From: Strigops habroptila
Lineage: Eukaryota > Chordata > Aves > Psittaciformes > Psittacidae
Assembly (NCBI RefSeq): GCF_004027225.2
Contig: NC_044283.2
Span: forward strand, 19,052,992 to 19,116,991
Length of the DNA stretch: 64,000 nt
Direction: 5' to 3'
The notes beneath the pieces were generated by a model that did no database searches, was not told the origin of the DNA, and saw only the letters and a list, made by a program, of their open reading frames with translations. Position 1 is the first letter of the stretch, and the number at the start of each line of letters is the position of its first letter. Below, piece after piece: positions 49,284-64,000 of this stretch. The translations under genes were made by a program, and so were the position numbers.

Positions 49284-51202
49284 ACCAGCATCAACTCAAC
49301 ATTGTGATGTATTTTCTCAAAAAGATTCCCTTGCATGTAAGCAAGAGTGCTAATGGGTATGGTCCATACATACATAGTCTGTAAAGTGTCTGTGCACTGC
49401 AATGGATGCCGTTAGCTACCAAAGGAAAAAGAAGTTAGTATGAATAAGTAAGAAATTGCCTCTCATTAGATGCTATCCTGTACTTAGCTGCCAATCTGAA
49501 AAGTGAAAACATTTCTATGCTTTCAGCAGTGCTGGGTGGTGTGTTGCAAGACCTGGATAATGGACTTCCCCTAAAGACAAGGGAAAGCACAGACATTTCT
49601 CTTTTAAACTTTAGATCCATTATGTTATTCTACTTGTATTTTCAGGTTTTATTCTCAAACATGTGTCAGCTTCTTAACTATTTTAAATGGTCCACATGGC
49701 TATGGCAAAGTCACACTGTTTACATCTGAAAGCAGACTTAAAAGAAATACTCCAGTTTATCATCGTTCCCTGGCAAGAACTCCCTAAAGCCTCTAGTTTA
49801 TGCCTGTTAGTAAGTTTTTGTTGTGTCTGTATACAACCAGGACAGTTGTATACAGAAGTTTTAATGCTGCTTAAACAGGGATGATAGAGTTAACAGATCA
49901 GGCATAAATATTATTTTCAAAGTCAAGAAATACCGAGTGTGTTTCTTCACACAAAAATGCGGCAGTAAATCAGTCAGTTCAGACTGGGAGAAGTGACAGT
50001 GAAAAGATTTAAGCCCGATAATTTTCAGCCTTAAAACTCTCACTCAATAAAGCTTTTGCTTTTTTAATTTAGCACATCTCACTGAAAATACTAAAACATT
50101 ACCTCATGGCTATCATTCATCTGATACTGAGAGGAGAAAAGGAAAGGAGCAGGTAGAACAAGCATATCAGGAAATGTTTTTATTAAAGATGACAAAATGT
50201 ATTAATATAGTTTAACCATGTTGTGCAGTTCATCCAGGCAGCAACAAAAGAGAGGTTTGCAAATAAATTAAACCACATAATTGAGAAAGTAAAACTACAA
50301 AACAGAAGCTGGTGAACAAAATCCTATCTCTTAGAAACGCAGCAAACTTTCAACTTAATCTCAGTTAAGATTTTGAAATACATTCCTGAGCTCATATGGA
50401 TTAAGGAAATGCCACTATCTTTATTATACAAATTCCCCATATGCTTAAAAATAGTCTCACTTAGAAAAGAAGCAGCTTTCTAAAAGATGTCATTAATCTG
50501 TCATTCTCACACACTTATTTTACAAATTCAGCGAACATTGTTTTCAGATAACCACAGCACTGCACTTTCAGGTGAAAGCCTTCTCACAGGCCATGCATCA
50601 ATTCACTTTCAGGTGAGACAAACTCCTTTAAAATCAGTTTCCGGAATGCACCTCCTCCATACACCTGCCACAACATGCTTTTCCCAGTGTGCTTCCCCAA
50701 AGCCCAGCACCAAAGGGCTTATGTGTCTGAATGCAATTTCTGCATTTCTAAAGTCCTAGAAAAAGGAAGCACAAATCTAAGGCCCCTCTCTGCCCACCCC
50801 CCCCCCACCTGAAGTAGTGTCGAGTCCACAACAAAACACTAATTAATTTACTGGGGAAAACAATCATGGTTCTAATAGCACAAACAATAGCGATTAAAAC
50901 AATATCCAAAGAAGATACTGACGAAACTATTCAGTTAGTTATCACACAGTGCAGCAAAGATGTCTGTCTTTGACAAGTCTCCTGGCTTTGAAGCCCTGTG
51001 TTCCTGGGAGAAGGCTAAAACCGGTAGCTAGAATACACCTGCACAAGGGCAGAAAGGAGAGGGACACTACTGCAGCAGTGACATAGCACTAAAAATTAGG
51101 TTTCCAGAGATCTAGATATCCTACTGGAATTTAATGATTGCAAAGATAAAAAATGGCATCTAAGAGGGAGAATGGGGTGAGGATAATTGGAAGATGTCCT
51201 AA

Positions 51203-51266
51203 TTGTTGGGTTGTACATCACTATGTTCTCACAGAAAGAATGTGAGAACATAAGAAGAACCAACAA
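51203..51266. repeat. Imperfect 64-nt hairpin with 12-bp perfect inner stem
   Basis: TATGTTCTCACA (51222-51233) and its exact reverse complement TGTGAGAACATA (51241-51252) flank a 7-base loop. An outer stem pairs TTGTTGGGTT (51203-51212) with AACCAACAA (51258-51266) across an internal loop. The right arm continues with text (GAGAACATAAGAAGAACC, then TTGGTCCAGCACTC near 51286) reminiscent of old amniote interspersed repeats that contain a GAACATAAGAA word. Confidence 0.6.
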
Positions 51267-53143
51267 ATGAGGCATTAAAAAGCTGTTGGTCCAGCACTCT
51301 TTCTACTGCCTTGATATTTTTGCACCAAGCTCTTCATTAACTAATAGGATTAACTGGCTGCTAAGGGACCAGGAGCAAAATGCCAACTCACACACCTGTG
51401 GGTCAGGAAAGACAGAGGACAGGGAAACAGCATAGCACCCTCAACGTTTTGAGCTCAGCTACGTGAAACCTTGACCTTATTCGCTTGCCTCAGTTCTGAC
51501 TGCATTGGTATTTAGCTCAGGATTAGTCTGTGAAAGATGGAAAAGAATACATCTTGAATAAAATCCTACTTCATGTGACATTCAAGCATTAAAGGAAAAA
51601 ATCCTGCCACATTCTCCCAGAGATTTCAGTTTCTGCAGCTATTTCTCTTCCGACTTGTCAGCACTGTCATACGAATGAGTCAATAATGCAGTCAGTTACA
51701 ATTAATGGGAACAGCATAACAATCTTTCAAATGCTTAAACTCTTCTTCAGTTTTTCAGGTGATGAGGAACTTGAATGGTGATCAGGATAATGAAATAAAA
51801 ACTTTTCACTGCTTCATGTCCCTAATACACTTAAATATACGGATATTTTCTGTTCCTAAGGGCAGCTGCTTCGTATCAGTGAAATGCTGCAATGTCGAAC
51901 TACCTTTAAAGAGAAAGGAAACATACTTGAGGAGCACCGTGAGTACAGCTTTATTGCCTGCAGACAGACACTGAAATGGCTATATGAATGCACCTGCTAG
52001 GGAAAACACATGAGAAGAGTGACAACCCACATTTTTCACCTTCCCACTACCATTCCTTATCTTTATATGTAATAATTTACATAGAGCCTTTCTTCTGCTG
52101 AATACAAACTGTTCATGGACTCTTGACACCTTGATTATGGCAGCACCTGCTAGCTCATCTTCCATATACAGAAGAGTTTGTCAGTACTGCTAATATAAAC
52201 TCTGTTTATTCAGTAGCTGACAAGTGGGCTGTAAAAATTTGCAGCTGGCAGTTATTTGTCAAAGAAGTACTCAATCTGGGAGGGATTCTCCTTTTTATTA
52301 GTAGTATTTTATTAAATTTGGTTTAATTCTCTCTGATTGGTTTCAAGTTCTAGGAGTGAGAAATGAACATTTACAGACAATTAGGTCTCAAGCCAGCAGA
52401 AAAATTGCCTTGACGGCTGCTGGCCCATAGAAGCTCCACAGCTGCAGAGACTATTCCTTATGCTACAAACAGGAGAGGAAGGACCTGCCTCCCCTTCTCC
52501 AACAGCTGCTGACTCCAATGTTAAGTATTCCCTTGTTGCTGCCTTCCTAGGAGCAGAGTGGCACAGCTCCAGCATCAGGAGCGAGCTAGGGAATGACACA
52601 GCAGCCTCCCTTTTCCCTGGTTATTACAGGAATGTTTTCCTATGGCTAAACATCAACAAGGGAAGAAATTTTAGAAAGCAGCAACAGTGCAAATAAACCT
52701 TCTACCACACCATAGACTGGTGAAATGAGGAGGAAAGGAAGAATTATCCTTAATTCCAAAACATAAGAAAATAAAAAAAGACAGAGATTCCTTTAAAAAG
52801 GAGAGCACAGATGGAGCAGGCTGAAATCTACCACCCGTTACTCAGCCCGAGGGCTGTTCCAGCTCCTGTAAGCTGAGGAATGCAATTCCAGTAACTGAGA
52901 GCGCCAAGTAGGTGTAGAAGGCATCACTGGATCTCCTCTTGCTGTTCTCCTTGCTTTGGAACAGCATTGCCATTTCTCACTGAAAGACTTCTGGCTTCTC
53001 TGATGAAGTTTCCTTCAGAGCTTCATTAAATTGGGTTCTCAGGATCTGGTGAAATAACTCCCTGCTTTTTGATGAGATGAGCTGGGAGAGGGAAGGAAAA
53101 AATTTGTACAGTTGAGAAGCTATAGAGTTTTGTAATGAGAGAA

Positions 53144-53165
53144 ATATATATATATATATATATAT
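53144..53165. repeat. (AT)11 dinucleotide microsatellite
   Basis: Eleven uninterrupted AT units lie between SOD3 and the CCDC149 stop codon, possibly within the CCDC149 3' UTR. Confidence 0.9.
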
Positions 53166-53576
53166 GCAGGGATGGTTTTCAGAAACTTCCCATAAGGGAA
53201 TAGTGATTTTATTCTAAGGATGTACTTAAAGTCACTATATATAAAGAGAAATAGAACACAGTGTGAGAAACAAGCAAAAGCTTGCAGCCTTAAGATGCTT
53301 CTCAATTTATCACTCCAAATTTTGCATCCTTGGTAGGCACTTCTAACCATTAAAATATGGTCCAGCACTAGGATCAAACACGTTACAGAAGCCTAGTGAT
53401 AACATGATAAATCATTAGCATTGGTCTCTCTGCTACACCAGTGTAAATTACACCAATCTATGTAGAAACTTCAAATCATTACAAAAAACCAACATGATTA
53501 AACCTTGTTGCTAATTCTTTCCCTTAGGTAATTTACATTTTTGGTACACTGTAGCCAAAACTAACAGAAAACCACC

Positions 53577-53582
53577 TTTATT
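53577..53582 (-). promoter_or_regulatory. CCDC149: Candidate CCDC149 poly(A) signal
   Basis: TTTATT on the plus strand gives AATAAA on the minus strand, 125 bases past the CCDC149 stop codon. Further candidates exist downstream, for example at 53208-53213, and I cannot tell which is used. Confidence 0.35.
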
Positions 53583-53706
53583 AGACAAATATTAACAGTT
53601 GAATGTAAAAATCAGCCCTATGCACACTGTTTCACTGATCACATTCACAGCAGCACAGACACTGCAAAAGGATTATCGAGATGCTCGAGGGCCCGGATCT
53701 CTTACC

Positions 53707-58170
<4,464 letters not shown>

Positions 58171-58278
58171 CTTGTACTTCAGTTTTCAGTGGCTTATCAG
58201 TAAATGCTAACAACGGTGACCTGGACCGCTGTGTAACAGGCAAGGTTGGGTCACTGAACGTTATGGTATCCTTTCCAC
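58171..58278 (-). CDS. CCDC149: CCDC149 internal coding exon
   Basis: A 108-base exon on the minus strand between acceptor ATTGTTTCAG and donor GTGAGC. It reads (G)GKDTITFSDPTLPVTQRSR, then SPLLAFTDKPLKTEVQ, and closely matches the GGKDT.LFSDPTLP..QRSRSPLL segment I recall from mammalian CCDC149. It starts with two bases and ends with one base of split codons: the upstream exon supplies G, giving ...SLPG-GKDT, and the downstream exon supplies CA, giving Ala. The Ser/Arg run QRSRSP may be a phosphorylation site. The 146-residue plus-strand open frame at 58125-58565 overlaps this exon in antisense and is better explained as a shadow. Confidence 0.88.
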
Positions 58279-60528
58279 CTGAAACAATCCAAGTGTTAGA
58301 ACCATTAATTCACCGAATACATCCATTGCGCACTAACGATATTCAAACATATCCTACAATATTTTTGCAGTGTTATGGAAAAGTACAGAACAGGATAAGC
58401 ATCTCAAATGATCCTTCTACAGCATGGAAAAAATGCATGTTCCAGCTCCAGTACAGAGTAAGTCAAATACAGGAAAAGTGTATGTTTTTACCCCCAGTAC
58501 TGAGTAAAGGACAGATTTTGAAAGATGACCAGGTGCTGTACGCAGCAAATTGTATTGGCAGTTAGCATTCAATTCAGCATATTAATAATCAGATCAGACC
58601 AGAAGTTTTACAAAGAGTAATGGATCATTTGCATGCTATTAACCAGCAAGCATTCAGCACTGACTCTTTACTCTCTATTACTGTGCCTCAGTGACGAACC
58701 TGCTTGTATCACATATGTAGTTTTACGCTACAGACTCACATATTATCCTACAATGCTCCCTTAAAAAAAAAATAAAAAAAAAATTAAAAGCTTAACATAA
58801 CTAAGTACTGAGGGAGTACGGGATTTTAATCTGAAAATTCCAAAAGCATTTCTGAGCATTTTCATTTTAAACCAAATGGAAAAGGGCAATTTTCCAGCTC
58901 TTTTGCAGACAAAATAGTGCAAGAAACTCTCCAGCTGAGGACTCTGCTGTAGATGCCTAATCTTTACATATTTTAGTAATACAGAAAGCAACACCTGCAG
59001 ATCCTTCAGGAAGTCCTCTGCTGTTCACAATGCTCACGTTTTCAGTGACTGACACTACCTTAAACCTAGAGGGGAAATGGCAGGAAATGTGCAAGATCAG
59101 CTAAGCGTGGTGTTTGTGTGGCCTCCAGAACAACTGCCAACCCGTTAAGTAATGGCTGGGGAGGCAGCAAGCTGCTGCTCTATTTATCTCCATAAGAATG
59201 GACATTTATGTAACAACCACTTCTCCCCTCTAAATCTGCTTGTACATTTCACCTTAAGGCAACATCCTAAATCTAATCACCCATCCAAGACAAAGACTTT
59301 CAAAAGAGCACCAGGTCAGGAGATACCCAGAATAAATCCAGCTCTGAGAAAAGTTCTGGTACCTACTAAGAAATAATGAAAGTCAAGCTGTTCCCATGGA
59401 GTCTAAACTGGACCACCCCAATCCCTACCTACTTTTGAAAGCACAGGCTGTAAATACCTTGATCCTGAAGGAATTAATGATGTTTTTATATCTTTAACAT
59501 GTTGGGGTATATACTCTAACAATATGAATGCAATTAATGCTTTTGAAATGTGGATCTTGTCACGCTTTGATCTCCCTGCCAAGTATGCATCAGAATTCTG
59601 CCTTCACCATAGCAAGTAACAAACAATAATATTAACTAACAGCAAAGAGGAGAACCCCCGCCCTGAGTAAGGCAAAACTAATCAAAACAGGAGGAAGAAA
59701 AAAGGCAAACCAAATCCGATGGCTATTTGAAAATGCAAAAGCCCCTAAACGAATGCACTTTCCTGTAACAGTGAAGGAATTTTGTGTTGGAAGAAGAACT
59801 AAATCATTCGGGGAACTAGTGGTATGAAAACACCCAAAAGATACTCATACAAAGTCAAAAGTGGCCACATATGCAAAAAGATACAAAAGAATGCAACAGA
59901 GGAAGTAAACTTTAAAAAGCTTAATTATGAATAAAAATTGAGGGGGGAGGGAGGGCTTTAACAGGAAAGTAGAAGCAAAGTCGTCTTCTTTTCTTTTTGA
60001 ATTAAAAATAGTAAAGCCTGAGCTGAAGTCCCTAAAGATTGCAAGACAAGCTTCAAAAAAGAAACTTCTTGACTTTCAGCCAGCATTTACACAGTAAACA
60101 GATTTACTTCCACATTTTTCTCTGACAACCAACTTGGTTACAGAAAATAACGCTAAGCTCGGTATTCGCATACCTAAGCAACAGATGTGGCCCAAAGAGT
60201 CTGATGCATACTTATTTATTAACAGTGACTCACATCCATTCATGAAGGAGGGAGGGTATTGCTGCACTATATTCCGTGAATCATGGTCTGAAGTTGGATT
60301 ACACACAGGGAATTTCCATTAGCTGCCGTGTAAGCTCAATTTCATAACTTACACAGCCTTATGTTCTTCTATTTAATGAATTTTTCAAGGACTTTAGTGA
60401 AAAGCATACAAATCTCAAAATATATATATAAGCAAACAAATAAGTTTTCAGTAGCAGTAAATTCTTCAGTTTCTTCTCCAGAGTTGGGTATCCTCTCACA
60501 ACCTCTGCTGCACCCCGCACCACTGTAA

Positions 60529-60552
60529 CTGGGTATACTGCTGGGTATACTC
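60529..60552. repeat. 12-bp tandem duplication
   Basis: CTGGGTATACTG is followed directly by CTGGGTATACTC. It is a small slippage duplication within a CCDC149 intron. Confidence 0.85.
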
Positions 60553-62188
60553 AGCAGCTGTTGAGCCCATTATTTTTCCCTTGCCTTTGCTCCACGCTGA
60601 TTACTGCAGAGCAAGAGGCAGCACCGAAACTTTCTTATCATCCCAGGCAGAAAAAGGCTGAGTCATGGATGGCTCTTTTCTTAGACCTTTTTTTTTCAGT
60701 GGAAATCTGGAATTTTCAGAAAAGGATAGATTTAAAAAAATACAGAATTACTTACTGTGAGAGGAATAAGGTGGTGTTTACTATGAACTATTACTGAATG
60801 CACAATACATTATGTGTGCATATTTGAACCACAATGTACCTAAGACAAAGCAAAGAATTAAATGCTTCTGCGAACATCACATTCTCTGCTTCCTTCTCAA
60901 GGCAAACAGGCTCCTAAAAAGAAAATCAGAGCCAAATCTATGCCCCAGCTTGTATTCTTTTCAGCAATGAACCTCACAAGAGATTTATTTAATTAAAGCC
61001 CATTTTTCAGACAGGGGAAGCTAAAGTTTGTGGCAGGCAGAACTTCTGCAGAAAATGAAATACGCTACCAGCTTCACCTTTCAAAAATTAAACATGCACT
61101 CTTGATTTAGCTTCCCCATAGCTCAGTCATGCATTGCTCAAAAAGCAGATGACAAATATGTCACCTAACAAAAAATTAGAAGCGGTCAAGCTCTTTCTTC
61201 AATAGGATAAAGTTTATTAACATCATTTATTAACACCATTTGGAAGATATTAATATCATGGTGACAGTGGATGTTATAAATGTTATATGGACAATGATGC
61301 CTAAGTAGGAACATTAACTTCAGATTAAAACCCTGCAATTTATAATGTGCATTTCTTTTTGTGCTAGACTGAACATCAGCTTTCAGCTCCGTATTTTTTC
61401 CAATGAAAAGAAGTTAAACTCCCAAGCAGATAATACTTTTTCTCTCTGCATTTAAGACTGACTAGCTGAGATAGTCCCCATGTTCTGCCCCTCACCGAAG
61501 CCAACATTCAGCTGCAGAGTCCACTGTGGTAGTTCCCACACTATGTTATATGCTGCTGCTCCATGGAGCAGAAGCTTCCCATGCTCTGAAAAGAAAATTG
61601 GTGACCCACCAGGTGTTGCAAGGCTGTTTCTGACCACCTTGGGACTAGAGTGCACTTGGAAACAAAAGTGCACTCTTTATTTAAAATGCAAGCATCAAAT
61701 CAACAAACCTTGGGGCTCAACAGAACTTGCAATCCAGTGTAAAATTCCTTTATCACTATTTCCTTTCTTACTATTTTCCTCAATTTAAAGAAATTGTCTT
61801 GTAGAGCAGTCTCTATTTCTCTTGTGGTCATCTAACTCACTTGACCAAACATCCTAACGTGCCGGATACAAAAACATTCAGATAACATTTCTGTTTATTT
61901 ACATGCAGTGACAATATTTAATGTACTGCTAAAATCAGTTACTAAAAATATAGGTTAAGCAGAACCTACTCCCAAATCCCACTGAGATATTGTAGCTCAG
62001 GCCTTCAGGCAGCAAAAGAAAGGAAGGAAAGAGACAGTTGTTATTGTACAAACATTCATTTGATGTCTTACTTACATACAACAACAATGGTGCAAGAAGT
62101 TCCCACTGTTCCTTTGTTTTAATATATTTTGAAAAGATTAGAAATGCTGCATTTATTAGTGTATGAATTTCATTGAACACTACTTTTT

Positions 62189-62239
62189 AAAAACAAACAA
62201 AACCCAACCAACCAAACGAAAAACCCAACCAAACAAACC
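62189..62239 (+). repeat. Second A/C-rich low-complexity tract
   Basis: About 50 bp of AAACAAAC, CCCAACC and CCAACCAAAC words with one G. It resembles the 56801-56948 tract and lies in another CCDC149 intron in the same orientation, so it is also GU-rich in the transcript. Confidence 0.85.
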
Positions 62240-63385
62240 TACAGTACCTTAAACTGGTGAGCTTATGATACACATCTGTATTAATGGACAAAACCACATT
62301 AGCAGGGTCTTAGACAAATAGTTCACCTGCATCTTTTGGAGAACATGGAGGGGAGGGACAAATGTGCTAAGTACCCTATGTATGGTTAAGTGACTAACTG
62401 AAGAGTAATCCATGCAAACAAATTTGGACCTTCAGTTCTGGAAAGCATCAAGAGAGCCAGTTCCAGAAAGGTGATTGCAAGTTAAAGTGGAAATACACCA
62501 CATCAGGCCAAACAGCTGAGCACCGCAGGTTTGTCACAAGGTGTCTTCAGCTCTGTCAAATGTTTTCCTCTAGATGGAAAGGTTAGGTGGAAAAAAAAAC
62601 CAGAGCCAAAAAGACAGAAGCCTAAACCACACTATCTCCCACGCCCAGTAGCACTGACAGGAAGCCATAAACAACAAAGCCTAATGATGCAAACACCAGC
62701 AATGGAGTAGCATAATTTACAGTGGTTAAAGAAGACACAATTAGGTGTAATGGCAAGAAAAGAAGCAAAAAGTAAATGTAAATTAAATATCGCACATTTT
62801 CCTAACAGCGAGGTCTATTAGGAAACAGATTAATCTCCCATTACTTGAGTAATTCAAAACCAAATACAATACTTAAGGTGCTACAGGGAATAAGCCTGTT
62901 CTGGAGAGATGGACTAGAAAATTTAACATCATTTACATTTCCAATCTCTTAGAGTTTATGATTTTACAGAAAAAAAACATTAAAAATACAGTGATAGAAT
63001 CCATGGAAGTTACAAGAAGTACAAAATTAATAAATACAACTTGTTGAAAAACATAATGGCCAATATCCTGTGTATCATTTTAGACAATGTTTAAATAAAA
63101 TAGTTCCCTTTTGTTTTTTGCCTGCAGACTATGGAGACAATTCAATTATTTCCAGTGTTTAAATTTATTTGTTTCCAGTATAGATATCTGACTTCAAGTT
63201 TAAAGAGTCCCGTGGTTTGTGGTTTCAACTTCACATTTATTAGGCGTTTCTAATTTTGCAAATGTGCTGAACAACACATTCACAAAATAACTGTCATTAA
63301 AAAAAAAATACAGCCAAGGTTTTCTTAAATGCAAACATACCACTGAAAACTAAATAATGCAAGCTGTTCTCTTGAGTTTGTACTA

Positions 63386-64000
<615 letters not shown>

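Larger units (their letters stand above)
49301..53576. other. Convergent intergenic region between SOD3 and CCDC149
   Basis: About 4.3 kb without a gene that I can support. It contains a 64-nt imperfect hairpin at 51203-51266, possibly part of an old amniote repeat continuing to about 51400, a C-run at 50798-50808, and a (TA) microsatellite at 53144-53165. The left limit of the CCDC149 3' UTR is unknown, and part of this stretch may be transcribed as that UTR. Reading frames are short and unrecognised. Confidence 0.5.

Overview
The window is nuclear DNA from a vertebrate, almost certainly a bird. It holds several CR1 LINE fragments (the dominant avian interspersed repeat) with the characteristic ATTCTATGA-type 3' end, and two solo LTRs of an avian ERVL-like family. 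I see no Alu or mammalian L1. The gene order is also the conserved tetrapod block DHX15 - SOD3 - CCDC149. I cannot name the species.

Layout. Positions 1-5747 are intron 1 of DHX15 (minus strand). Its first coding exon is at 5748-5815, inside a CpG island of roughly 5270-6240 that carries a (GCC)7 5' leader, a YY1/ETS-like motif pair and a G-quadruplex-prone GGCAG tandem repeat. From about 6250 to 47.7 kb lies a gene desert of about 41 kb. It contains CR1 fragments of different ages, two oppositely oriented solo LTRs (37944-38451 and 44981-45551), low-complexity tracts, and a cluster of very old SINE relics near 36.0-36.9 kb with an unexplained stretch between them. SOD3 follows on the plus strand: a likely non-coding 5' exon ending at 47925, a short intron, an intact single coding exon at 48392-49111, and a poly(A) signal at 49278. 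From there to the end of the window is the 3' part of CCDC149 on the minus strand, convergent with SOD3. Three phase-compatible coding exons can be read: 63388-63464, 58171-58278 and 53707-54284 (stop codon at 53707-53709).

The genes are conserved neighbours, not a functional unit. DHX15 is a nuclear spliceosomal/ribosomal DEAH helicase, SOD3 a secreted Cu/Zn superoxide dismutase, and CCDC149 a poorly characterised coiled-coil protein. Most other open frames are chance frames or antisense shadows. The 146-residue plus-strand frame at 58125-58565 is largely explained by a CCDC149 exon on the other strand. I found no operon, CRISPR array, tRNA, rRNA or other prokaryote-like system. The most interesting non-genic signals are the ancient SINE cluster at 36.0-36.9 kb, the paired solo LTRs upstream of SOD3, and the altered C-terminal tail of SOD3.
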